Positions 49,945 through 58,800 of a stretch of DNA of 64,000 bases are shown here, in pieces. The DNA is taken from assembly GCA_013297745.1 (NCBI GenBank), contig JAAFIM010000011.1, positions 1-64,000 of the forward strand, in the 5' to 3' direction. Within the stretch, counting starts at the first letter, position 1. Every line of letters starts with the position of its first letter. The stretch is from Chitinophagales bacterium. GTDB taxonomy: Bacteria > Bacteroidota > Bacteroidia > Chitinophagales > Saprospiraceae. The position numbers and the translations under genes were made by a program. The notes beneath the pieces were generated by a model. It ran no database searches and was not told where the DNA came from. It saw nothing but the letters and a program-made list of their open reading frames with translations.

Positions 49945-51099
49945 TTAAATTTTTTGTAAATTTAAAGCAGCTTGTTCTAATGTTTCTTTTGTTTTGGCAA
50001 AACAAATCCGAATTAAATTCTGTTCTTTTGGTAAATTCTCTTCACTATAAAAAACGGATAAAGGAATGGTTGCTACGCCTATTTTTTCGGTTAGCCATAT
50101 CGCAAAATCTGTATCTTTTTGTTGGCTTATAGCCGAATAATCAACAGTTTGGAAGTATGTTCCCGCACAATGCAAGGGCTTGAGTTGGGTGTTTGCTATC
50201 AAATTAAGAAAATAATCCCGTTTTTGTTCCATAAAATTGGCCAAATTCAAGTACACATTTTCATCTTGTAGATAGGCGGCTATAGCGTGCTGAAAGGGGG
50301 TATTGACAGAAAAAACGTTGTATTGATGCACTTTTCTAAACTCTTGCATAAGTGCTTCATCCCCAACGATATAACCAATTTTCCAACCTGTAGCGTGTAG
50401 GGTTTTGCCAAAAGAAAAAACGGCTAAACTTTGCTTTTTGAGGTGGGGATATTTCAAAACGCTTTCGTGTGCTTGCTCGTCAAAGCTAAGGTGTTCATAA
50501 ACTTCGTCGCTCAAAACGACTATATTTTTGCCCTTTACTAACGTTTCCAACTGCTCTAAATCTTCTTTTTTGAGTATAGAACCTGTGGGATTATGGGGGC
50601 TGTTGATAATAATCATACTGGTTTTTTCGTTCACCAAAGCCGACATTTTTTGCCAATTGATGCGCCAATTATCTGCAGATTTTAACACATAACTTACTGG
50701 TTTTGCTCCTGTTAGTTTTATAGCGGGTTCGTAGCAATCGTAGGCAGGTTCTATCATAATCAACTCGTCTCCTGCTTGACAAAGGGCGGTAATTGCGCAG
50801 AAAATGGCTTGGGTTGCGCCCGCCGTAATGGTAATTTCTGTGCTGGGTTGATATTTTTGCCCGTATAAATTGGCTATTTTTTGGGATAAAACTTGGGTGA
50901 GTGCGGGCAAGCCTATCATAGGCGCGTACTGATTAAACCCCTTTTGTAGGTAAAATTGGCATAAATCCAATAACTTCGGGTCTGTCTCAAAGTTGGGAAA
51001 ACCCTGCGATAGGTTGATGGCGTTGTGTTGGGCTGCCAAAGCTGACATTTTGCTAAAAATGGTGGTCTGTAGCTGGGGCAATTTGGAGCGAATTTGCAT
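49945..51099 (-). CDS. PLP-dependent aminotransferase, YbdL/methionine aminotransferase-like
   Basis: 384 aa, fold type I. INLSQGFPNFETDPKLLDLC and GFNQYAPMIGLPALTQVL at the start, NSPHNPTGSILKKEDLEQL, LSDEVYEHLSFDEQAHESV, and the PLP Lys in SFGKTLHATGWKIGY. RICFAKTKETLEQA at the end. The KLPQL..TIFSKMSALA opening and SQGFP are those of the YbdL/KAT group, glutamine-dependent transaminases acting on methionine or aromatic 2-oxo acids. With the omega-amidase downstream it would drive methionine formation from KMTB. Confidence 0.9.
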   Translation of the reverse strand: MQIRSKLPQLQTTIFSKMSALAAQHNAINLSQGFPNFETDPKLLDLCQFYLQKGFNQYAPMIGLPALTQVLSQKIANLYGQKYQPSTEITITAGATQAIFCAITALCQAGDELIMIEPAYDCYEPAIKLTGAKPVSYVLKSADNWRINWQKMSALVNEKTSMIIINSPHNPTGSILKKEDLEQLETLVKGKNIVVLSDEVYEHLSFDEQAHESVLKYPHLKKQSLAVFSFGKTLHATGWKIGYIVGDEALMQEFRKVHQYNVFSVNTPFQHAIAAYLQDENVYLNLANFMEQKRDYFLNLIANTQLKPLHCAGTYFQTVDYSAISQQKDTDFAIWLTEKIGVATIPLSVFYSEENLPKEQNLIRICFAKTKETLEQAALNLQKI

Positions 51100-51236
51100 A
51101 TTTTTTCCTAATTTGGGGACAAAATTGCAATTTTTCTAACATTTTTTTAACATTTTTAAGAAAAAAACCAACCAAAGCCCCATTTTTTCAGTTTTATACC
51201 CAATTTTACCCATATATTTATTTTTTTTCGCAAAAT

Positions 51237-52277
51237 ATGCAAGCTGTAAAAGCCAAAGATATAGCCCAACTGCTTAATGGTGAGTTGATAGGCAATCCAA
51301 ACGTGTTGGTTAATAAACCCGCCAAGATTGAAGAGGGGGAAGAGGGCGCGATTAGTTTTTTTGCTAATCCCAAATACGAAAAATTTGTGTATGAATGCAA
51401 ATCTTCTGTGTTACTCATACCAACTGATTTTTTACCCCGCCAAGAATTAACGGCTACTTTGATAAAAGTTCCCGATGTGTACGCTGCGCTTTCGGTGTTG
51501 TTGTCCCATTTTGAACAAGCGCAAAAAACTACAGCGCAAAATGCCAACATAAGCCCACAAGCGTTTATCCACCCAAGCGCAAAAATTGGTAATAATGTAC
51601 AAATTGAGGCTTTTGCTTATATTAGTGCAGGTGCGCAAATAGCTGATAATGTGCGAATTAGCCCCCAAGTTTGGATAGACGAAAGGGTAGAAATTGGCGA
51701 AAACACAGAGTTGCGCGCTGGGGCGAAAATTTATAAAGATACCAAAATTGGCAAAAATTGCTGCATACATTCCAACGCCGTGATTGGTAAAGAAGGGTTT
51801 GGTTATGCGCCGCTGGCTGATGGTTCTTACCAAAAAATTCCCCAATTGGGTATAGTAGAAATAGCCGATAATGTGGATATTGGCGCGAATGTGGTGATTG
51901 ACCGCGCCACAATGGGGCGTACTTTTATCCAAAAAGGGGTAAAATTGGACAATTTGATACAAATAGCGCACAATGTAAGCATAGGCGAAAATACGGTTAT
52001 AGCCGCTCAAACGGGTTTGGCGGGTAGTTGCCAAATTGGTAAAAATTGCCAAATCGGGGGACAAGTGGGCATAGTTGGGCATATTTCTATAGCCAACGGC
52101 ACCAAAATTCAAGCGCAAAGTGGAGTGGATAAAACCATAAAACAGGAAAATACGGCTTTATTCGGTTCGCCCGCTTTGCCCTATAATGACTTCTTGCGCG
52201 CCTATGTTTTGTTCAAAAACTTGCCCAATTTGCAAAAAAGGCTGATTGAATTAGAAAATAATGATAAAAAAAGCTAA
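51237..52277 (+). CDS. lpxD: UDP-3-O-(3-hydroxyacyl)glucosamine N-acyltransferase LpxD
   Basis: 346 aa. N-terminal uridine-binding domain (KDIAQLLNGELIGNPNVLVN, AISFFANPKYEKFV). From residue ~98 a left-handed beta-helix of hexapeptide repeats (AKIGNNVQIEAFAYISAGAQ..). Catalytic-site region LDNLIQIAHNVSIGENTVIA with His. C-terminal helix LFKNLPNLQKRLIEL. It adds the amide-linked acyl chain in lipid A synthesis. Starts the lpxD-lpxC/fabZ-lpxA block, 45 bp before lpxC. Confidence 0.95.
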   Translation: MQAVKAKDIAQLLNGELIGNPNVLVNKPAKIEEGEEGAISFFANPKYEKFVYECKSSVLLIPTDFLPRQELTATLIKVPDVYAALSVLLSHFEQAQKTTAQNANISPQAFIHPSAKIGNNVQIEAFAYISAGAQIADNVRISPQVWIDERVEIGENTELRAGAKIYKDTKIGKNCCIHSNAVIGKEGFGYAPLADGSYQKIPQLGIVEIADNVDIGANVVIDRATMGRTFIQKGVKLDNLIQIAHNVSIGENTVIAAQTGLAGSCQIGKNCQIGGQVGIVGHISIANGTKIQAQSGVDKTIKQENTALFGSPALPYNDFLRAYVLFKNLPNLQKRLIELENNDKKS

Positions 52278-52282
52278 CTTTG
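52275..52282 (+). promoter_or_regulatory. -7 element inside the lpxD stop region, for lpxC-fabZ
   Basis: TAACTTTG fits TAnnTTTG and overlaps the TAA stop of lpxD. It could give lpxC-fabZ its own transcript. Confidence 0.5.
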
Positions 52283-52322
52283 CGCCGCTTTTGAAAAAAT
52301 TATAAACTTTTAGCTCAAAATT

Positions 52323-53717
52323 ATGCGCAAACAGCAAACTATAAAGCAGCCTTTTTCCCTACAAGGACGGGGTTTGCATACGAATAAATCGGTAATTATC
52401 AACGTTTTAGCTGCCGAAGAAAATACGGGAATTTGTTTCAAACGGATAGACCTAGACGGACAGCCTACGATAAAAGCAGACGCTGCCAACGTAACAAAAA
52501 CCACCCGCAGCACGATTTTATCCGCTAATAATGCAGAGGTGGGAACTGTAGAACACTTTTTATCGGCTTGTTATGCTCACGGAATAGATAATTTGCTGGT
52601 AGAAATCAACGGGGAAGAAATGCCCATTCTAGATGGTTCAGCACTGCCCTTTTTCCGCGAATTTAGCCGCGTGGGGCATATAACCCAGACTGCGGACAAA
52701 AATACGCTGGTGGTTGAACAGCCTTTTTCGGTAAAATTAAACGGTTCGGAGATTAGTTTTGAACCAGCCGATAGCTTGGAAATTCGCAATTTGATAGATT
52801 TTGGAAACTCTGTAATTGGGCAACAATTCGCTGTTTTGGATAATTTATCCGATTACGAAACCCAAATTGCACCCGCGCGCACTTTTGTATTTTTGCACGA
52901 GATTTTGCCCTTATTTCAAGCGGGCTTGGTCAAAGGGGGAGATTTGGATAATGCGGTGGTGTTTGTAAATGAAGTTCCGACAGAAGATAAATTGCAAGAA
53001 TTGGCTAAAACTTTGGGGGTAGAAACGCTAACCGTCGAAAAAACGGGAACGCTAAACTTAACCAATTTGCGTTTTGGGAACGAACCCGCCCGCCATAAAC
53101 TGTTGGATTTAATCGGCGACTTGGCTTTGGCTGGAGTAGATATTCAAGCTAAAATCACCGCGTACAAATCAGGACACAGCATCAATACAGAAGCCGCCAA
53201 AGTGATAAAAACTGCTTTTAAGACACAGGAAAAGAACGCTCAAATACCAAAGTACAACCCCGCACAAAAACCCGTTTTTGACATCAATCAGATTACAGCG
53301 CAACTACAACACCGTTTCCCGTTCCTATTGATAGATAAAATTATGGAATTGTCCCCTACGCATATCGTTGGGGTAAAAAATGTAACGATGAATGAACCCT
53401 TTTTCGTGGGGCATTTTCCCGATAATCCTGTAATGCCCGGCGTTTTACAGATTGAGGCAATGGCACAAACAGGGGGCTTGTTCGTGTTTAAAGCTATGGG
53501 TATAGATAATCCGCATGAGTATGACACCTATTTTCTAAAAATTAACAACGCGCGCTTCCGCGAAAAAGTGCTGCCTGGGGATACGCTAATTATTAAATTA
53601 GAACTTATGTCGCCCGTGCGCAGAGGCCTTTGCGAAATGTCAGCTAAAATGTATGTTGTGGATAAAGTGGTAGCCGAAGCTGAAGTTTTAGCTCAAGTTA
53701 TTAAACGTAAATTATAA
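52323..53717 (+). CDS. lpxC-fabZ: Bifunctional UDP-3-O-acyl-GlcNAc deacetylase / (3R)-hydroxyacyl-ACP dehydratase
   Basis: 464 aa fusion typical of Bacteroidota. LpxC half (about 1-305): SLQGRGLHTNK, zinc His in GTVEHFLSACYAHGIDNLLV, EEMPILDGSALPFF, PARHKLLDLIGDLAL with His/Asp, and SGHSINTEAAK. FabZ half (about 318-464): LQHRFPFLLIDKIMEL, NEPFFVGHFPDNPVMPGVLQ with catalytic His, and IEAMAQTGG with Glu. It couples the first committed step of lipid A synthesis to fatty-acid elongation dehydration. Confidence 0.96.
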   Translation: MRKQQTIKQPFSLQGRGLHTNKSVIINVLAAEENTGICFKRIDLDGQPTIKADAANVTKTTRSTILSANNAEVGTVEHFLSACYAHGIDNLLVEINGEEMPILDGSALPFFREFSRVGHITQTADKNTLVVEQPFSVKLNGSEISFEPADSLEIRNLIDFGNSVIGQQFAVLDNLSDYETQIAPARTFVFLHEILPLFQAGLVKGGDLDNAVVFVNEVPTEDKLQELAKTLGVETLTVEKTGTLNLTNLRFGNEPARHKLLDLIGDLALAGVDIQAKITAYKSGHSINTEAAKVIKTAFKTQEKNAQIPKYNPAQKPVFDINQITAQLQHRFPFLLIDKIMELSPTHIVGVKNVTMNEPFFVGHFPDNPVMPGVLQIEAMAQTGGLFVFKAMGIDNPHEYDTYFLKINNARFREKVLPGDTLIIKLELMSPVRRGLCEMSAKMYVVDKVVAEAEVLAQVIKRKL

Positions 53718-53792
53718 AAAATCCTTTCATTTTCTAAAAACTATCTTATTTTGGCATATCAAATTTTACCCCCTTCATCTGACCCAGTGGCT

Positions 53793-54584
53793 ATGCAAAT
53801 ATCTCCGCTTGCTGTAGTGCATCCCAACGCTCAAATAGGGCGAAATGTGCATATTTCCCCCTTTGTTACTATAGAGGCCGATGTGGTGATTGGCGACAAC
53901 ACTTGGATAGCACCCAATGTGGTGATAATGTCGGGCGCGCGCATAGGGCAAAATTGCAAAATACACGCTAATGCGGTGATAGCGGGCGCACCTCAAGACC
54001 TCAAGTTTGCTGGCGAACCCACTTTGCTAATTATTGGCGATAACACAGTCATACGCGAGTGTTGTACACTCAATCGGGGCACAAAAGCTACAGGCAAAAC
54101 TGTTATTGGTAAAAATTGTCTGATAATGGCTTACTCGCACATCGCGCACGATTGTGTGGTGGGCGATGATTGTATCCTTTCCAATAACGCTACCCTTGCT
54201 GGACACGTGGAAATTGATAATTTCGTAATCCTTGGGGGGATGGTGGCTATCCAACAATTTACTAAAGTTGGGGCTTACTCTATGCTTGGGGGCGGGACTA
54301 TGTACAATAAAGATGTTCCCCCTTTTATCCGCTGCGCACATTATCCCAGCTCTTATATTGGTGTCAATAGCATTGGCTTGCGCCGTCGTGGTTTTACTGA
54401 TGCTGATGTGCGCCATATACAGGATATTTATTATCAACTGTTTGTGGTGAAAAAACCGCGCCAAGAAACGCTTAATTTTATCCAAAACGAACTGCCCAAT
54501 AGCGCGTATAAAACCCAAATTCTAACCTTTATCAACCACTCTAAACAGGGGATTGTGAAAGGATTGCGCAATATGGGCGAATAA
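53793..54584 (+). CDS. lpxA: Acyl-ACP--UDP-N-acetylglucosamine O-acyltransferase LpxA
   Basis: 263 aa from ATG 53793, matching E. coli LpxA (262 aa); a TTG 14 codons upstream is rejected. Left-handed beta-helix: ISPLAVVHPNAQIGRNVHIS, IADVVIGDNTWIAP-like repeats, catalytic His in MAYSHIAHDCVVGDD. GAPQDLKFAGEPTLLIIGDN and RGFTDADVRHIQDIYYQLF at the C-terminal helical part. First acyl transfer to UDP-GlcNAc. Third gene of the lipid A block, 75 bp after lpxC-fabZ. Confidence 0.96.
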   Translation: MQISPLAVVHPNAQIGRNVHISPFVTIEADVVIGDNTWIAPNVVIMSGARIGQNCKIHANAVIAGAPQDLKFAGEPTLLIIGDNTVIRECCTLNRGTKATGKTVIGKNCLIMAYSHIAHDCVVGDDCILSNNATLAGHVEIDNFVILGGMVAIQQFTKVGAYSMLGGGTMYNKDVPPFIRCAHYPSSYIGVNSIGLRRRGFTDADVRHIQDIYYQLFVVKKPRQETLNFIQNELPNSAYKTQILTFINHSKQGIVKGLRNMGE

Positions 54585-54613
54585 TATCATTTATCTACGC
54601 TATTTATAGCCAT

Positions 54614-54645
54614 AGCCTCAACCTAACCCGTTGGGGCTTTTTTTT
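54614..54645 (+). terminator. Intrinsic terminator after lpxA
   Basis: AGCCTCAAC (54614-54622) pairs with GTTGGGGCT (54630-54638) with one G-T, followed by eight T. Confidence 0.82.
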
Positions 54646-54656
54646 GCAAATGCGCT

Positions 54657-54664
54657 TATCTTTG
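54657..54664 (+). promoter_or_regulatory. -7 element of the GGGP synthase gene
   Basis: TATCTTTG, exact TAnnTTTG match, 33 bp before ATG 54698. It rules out the upstream in-frame start at 54644. Confidence 0.6.
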
Positions 54665-54697
54665 CGCTTTTGGTTTTATAAACTCTCAACCTTCAGT

Positions 54698-55441
54698 ATG
54701 CCAAGCCATTTATACACACAATTTCAAACCCATAAAGCGACGGGTAAAAAATCTTTTGCGTTATTGTTAGACCCAGACAAAATCGTTTTTGAACAATTGG
54801 GGCAATGGATAGATTTAGCCAATCAAGCTGCTGTGGATTATATTTTTATCGGGGGGAGTTTGATGATAAACAACCACTTGGATTTATTCATAAAAACGAT
54901 AAAGCAGCACTCGGATATTCCCGTGATATTATTCCCCGGTAGCTCGCGCCAGTTGAGTTATCAAGCCGATGGGTTGCTATTTTTATCCTTAATATCGGGT
55001 AGAAACGCCGATTTATTGATTGGTAAGCACGTAGAAACCGCCCCTTTTATCAAAATGAGCAATTTGGAGGTTTTATCTACAGGATATATGCTAATAGATG
55101 GGGGAGTGCCCACTTCGGTTTCTTATATGAGCAACACTTACCCAATCCCAGCCACTAAAAACGATATAGCAGTTTGTACGGCTTTAGCGGGAGAAATGTT
55201 GGGTTTAAAGCTAATTTATATGGATGCGGGCAGCGGGGCAAAAAATCCAATTAGTGCGGAGATGATTACCGCGGTGAGCCAAAATGTACAAATTCCGTTG
55301 ATTATAGGCGGCGGCATCCGCAACGCAGCAGCAGCCAGCCAAGCAGCAAAAGCGGGGGCTGATATTATAGTCGTAGGCAATGCTATAGAAAAAGACCCCC
55401 AATTAATTTTAGAAATTGCTGCCGCTTTGCATAGCTTGTAA
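54698..55441 (+). CDS. Geranylgeranylglyceryl phosphate synthase family protein (PcrB-like, group II)
   Basis: 247 aa from ATG 54698. TIM-barrel phosphate sites: SFALLLDPDKIVFEQLGQW (N-terminal catalytic), YIFIGGSLMINNHLDLF, PVILFPGSSRQLSYQADGLL, and the late LIIGGGIRNAAAASQAAKAG plus DIIVVGNAIEKDP. YMDAGSGAKNPISAEMI binds G1P/prenyl substrate. It makes prenylglyceryl phosphate ethers; group II enzymes occur in Bacteroidota, where the product is not fully known. Transcribed alone after the lpxA terminator. Confidence 0.92.
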   Translation: MPSHLYTQFQTHKATGKKSFALLLDPDKIVFEQLGQWIDLANQAAVDYIFIGGSLMINNHLDLFIKTIKQHSDIPVILFPGSSRQLSYQADGLLFLSLISGRNADLLIGKHVETAPFIKMSNLEVLSTGYMLIDGGVPTSVSYMSNTYPIPATKNDIAVCTALAGEMLGLKLIYMDAGSGAKNPISAEMITAVSQNVQIPLIIGGGIRNAAAASQAAKAGADIIVVGNAIEKDPQLILEIAAALHSL

Positions 55442-55550
55442 TCAATCACATACATTTTAGCAATAGCTCATTTATAAAATTTCCCCCTATTTTTTAACAA
55501 TAGCTAATCCGCTCCAATTGATAACCAATCCCGACCCTTTTCTTTAGTAA

Positions 55551-55713
55551 CAAACTGCCATTTCGGCGTAAGCCGGGTTGATTTCTTTGCGGTTCGGGTT
55601 CGTCGCGCTGCAGTCCGAGTTGATTTCTTCTCAATCTGCGTTGATTTCTTTGCGATACACTGCCATTTTGACAGCCGCGACCTTTGCGATTTGGGTAGAA
55701 ATCAACCCGACTT
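55551..55713. repeat. Degenerate 21-bp periodic repeats with an inverted copy
   Basis: Units of 21 bp run from 55551: 55572-55592, 55593-55613, 55614-55634 and 55635-55655 share a TTGATTTCTTTGCG core, flanked by two ACTGCCATTT units (55551-55571 and 55656-55676). AAGCCGGGTTGATTTCT at 55570-55586 is repeated inverted as AGAAATCAACCCGACTT at 55697-55713 (16 of 17). On the minus strand the period gives RRNQLGL-type heptapeptides, but the 83-codon frame has no other support. Confidence 0.7.
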
Positions 55714-55784
55714 ATAAATCTCCTCCAACGGTTAGCAAAGAGCATAACACGGAAGCAAAAACTTATCCATCTTACTTTAGCCCA

Positions 55785-55822
55785 TAAAAAAAACCTACCT
55801 CCGCAAGGAAGTAGGTTTTTTT
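55785..55822. terminator. Bidirectional terminator at the end of the giant adhesin gene
   Basis: AAACCTAC (55791-55798) pairs with GTAGGTTT (55811-55818), extended by TCC/GGA; A-run left and T-run right. Confidence 0.85.
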
Positions 55823-55853
55823 ATTGCTCGCAATGAGCCGTATGTTATATCAA

Positions 55854-58800
55854 TTATCTAATTCTTACCACAGGGATAATTTGAGCGCGTTTATCGGCTA
55901 TGATTTGGATGTAGTAAGTAGCAGGGCTAAATTCTGTCATATCCATTTGCATAATCGGTTGATTTGGCTCGTAGCTGCGCAAAGTTTGACCAAGAGAGTT
56001 GATAACTTGTACGCGGGCATTAACTGGTAAGTTTTCAATAGTTATGGTAGCTGAAGTAGGATTAGGGTACAATTTAACCGCTTCAACGGTGTTGTTATCA
56101 ATAGATACGAACAAAGAAACTGTTACGCTGCTGTTAGCTGTACAGCCGTTAGCATCGGTGATAGTTACTGTGTAAGCACCAACCGCCAAACCAATGTTTA
56201 AAGCAGAAGTTGTACCATTAGACCAAGCGAAGGTGTAAGGAGCAACCCCACCCAATACTTGCGCCATAGCTGAACCGTCTGTACAAGCACCACAAGTTGC
56301 ATCTGTGCTGCTTACGGATAGTGTGATAGGAGTAGCTTCAGTAACGGTAACATTAGTAAATGCTCTACAACCTGCATTATCGGTAGCGGTTACACTATAA
56401 GCACCAGCCACCAAACCTGTAGCAACATCAGTCATTTGCCCGTCAGACCAAGCGTACATATAAGGAGCAGAACCGCCATTAGCTACGGCAGTGCCTGTAC
56501 CTGTGTTGGTATTGAAACATAATACGTCTGTAGCAGTAGCAGAAACGTTAACACCGCTTGGCTCGCTGATAGTAACCGCGCCATCTTTCATACAGCCGTT
56601 GTCATCAGTCACAGTAACTGTGTAAACACCAAAGCCAACATTGCTTAAGTTGTCGGTAGTTTGTCCATTAGACCAAGCGTAAGTGTAAGGGGTTGTACCA
56701 CCTGTAGCAACCACCAAACCTGTACCATCAGCAGCACCGCAAGCGGTTGCGTCAGTAGAAGAGGTGTTGATACCTATTGCGGTAGGTTCGCTGATAGTAA
56801 CTGAAGCAGTTTCTGTACAACTATTGGCATCGCGTACAGAGATTGTGTAAACACCAATCGTTAATCCTGTAGCAGCAGCAGTAGTTTGTCCATCAGACCA
56901 AGCATAGTTGAATACACCAGTACCGCCAGCAGTTGTAGCCATAGCCATACCAGTAGCATCGCCATTACATAATACATCAGCAGAGGTTACAGTCAAAGTA
57001 ATTGCAGCAGGGTCGCTGAGGGTAATTGTGGCGTTGGTAACACAAGCGCGGCTATCAGTAACCGTAACTTGATAAACACCAGCAGATAGACCTGTAGCGG
57101 CAGCAGTTGTTTGTGCATCTGACCACATAAACATATAAGGAGCTGTTCCACCTGTAGCGTTAGCCATAATCATACCATCTACATCACCAATACAAGAAGG
57201 GCTAGTAGAAGCTGGAGTTGTGGTCAATGCGGCAGTAGGTTGGGTAACTGCTGCAGTAGCAGTAGTTGTACAACCATTAGCATCAGTAGCAGTAACTGTG
57301 TAAGTGTTAGCAACTAAACCTGTAGCTGTAGCAGTAGTTTGTGTGTTTGACCACATAAACATAACCGCGCCTGTTCCGCCAGTAGTGGTAACTGTAGCCG
57401 TACCGTCATTGCCACCAAAGCAGCTAACAGTAGTAGCGGTTGCATTTGCGGTTAAAGCAGCAGCAGGTTGGGTTATTGTTGCAGAAGTCATAGTCATACA
57501 ACCGTTATTATCAGTAACAGTAACAGTATAAGTACCAGCAGTCAAACCTGTTCTAGCAGCTGTAGTGATACCACCAGCCCACATAAACATATAAGGAGCG
57601 GTACCACCAACAGCAGAAGCGGTAATTGTGCCATTGTTTCCACCAAAACAAGCAACGTTGGTTTGGGTAGAACTTGCAGTCAAGGCAGCAGCAGGTTGGC
57701 TAATTGTATAAGAGCCCATAGCCATACAACTATTGGCATCAGTAACAGTCAAAGTGTAAACGCCTGCGGCTAAACCAGTATTGTTAGCAACTGTACGCCC
57801 ATTTGACCAAGCAAAAGAATAAGGGGTTGCGCCGTTGGCTGGAGTAGCGTTAATCGCGCCTGTATTTCCACCAAAACAAAGTACGTTAGTTTGTGAAGCG
57901 GTAATTGTTACTGGGCTCACAGTAGCGGTAACGTTGGCATTGCCTGTGATAATACAACCATTAGCATCAGTAACAGTAACGGCATAAGCACCAGCAGTTA
58001 AACCTGTGATAGTTGCGCCAGTTCTGTTGCCAGTCCACAAGAAGCTATAACCAGCAGTACCACCAGTAGTAGTTGCAGTTGCAGAACCTACACTTCCACC
58101 ACAACCAGCACCAGTAGCGGTAACAGTTAGAGATAGAGCAGCGGCAGGTTGAGTAATGTTGGCAGCAGTTGTGGTTGAACAACCGTTAGCATCAGTAACA
58201 GTAATCGTGTAAGAACCTACAGCAAGTCCGTTGAATACGTTAGAACCTTGAGCGCCTGTACCTCTATTGAAGGTGTAAGCAGTTGTACCACCTGTAGCAT
58301 TAACTGTGATGATACCATTATTAGAACCAAAACAAGTGATGTTGGTAGGAGTATTGGTAGCGGTCAAAGCAGCAGCAGGTTGACCAACAGCAGCAGAGGT
58401 CATAGCCATACAACCGTTGGCATCAGTAACAGTAACGCTGTAAGTACCAGCGGTCAAACCTGTTCTATTGGCAGTAGTTGCGCCGCCAGTCCAAAGATAA
58501 GTGTAAGCACCAGTACCGCCTGTAGCAGTGGTGGTAACAGCACCGTTATTTCCACCAAAACAAAGCACGTTTGTTGGGGTTGCACTGATTGCTAAAGCAG
58601 CAGCAGGTTGAGAAATGGTGGTTGTAGCCATAGCCATACAACCATTAATATCAGTGGTTGTAACTGTATATATACCAGCAGTCAAGCCAGTAGCCGTAGC
58701 AGTAGTCTGACCGTTAGACCACATAAACATACTTGTACCAGTACCACCCGTTCCCGTAGCAGTAGCTGAACCAGTAGCAGCGCCATTACAAAGTACGTTA

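Noticed and set aside
55494-55745. 83-codon minus ORF with heptapeptide repeats
   Set aside because: Its pattern comes from the degenerate 21-bp repeats; no start context or conserved flanks support it as coding.
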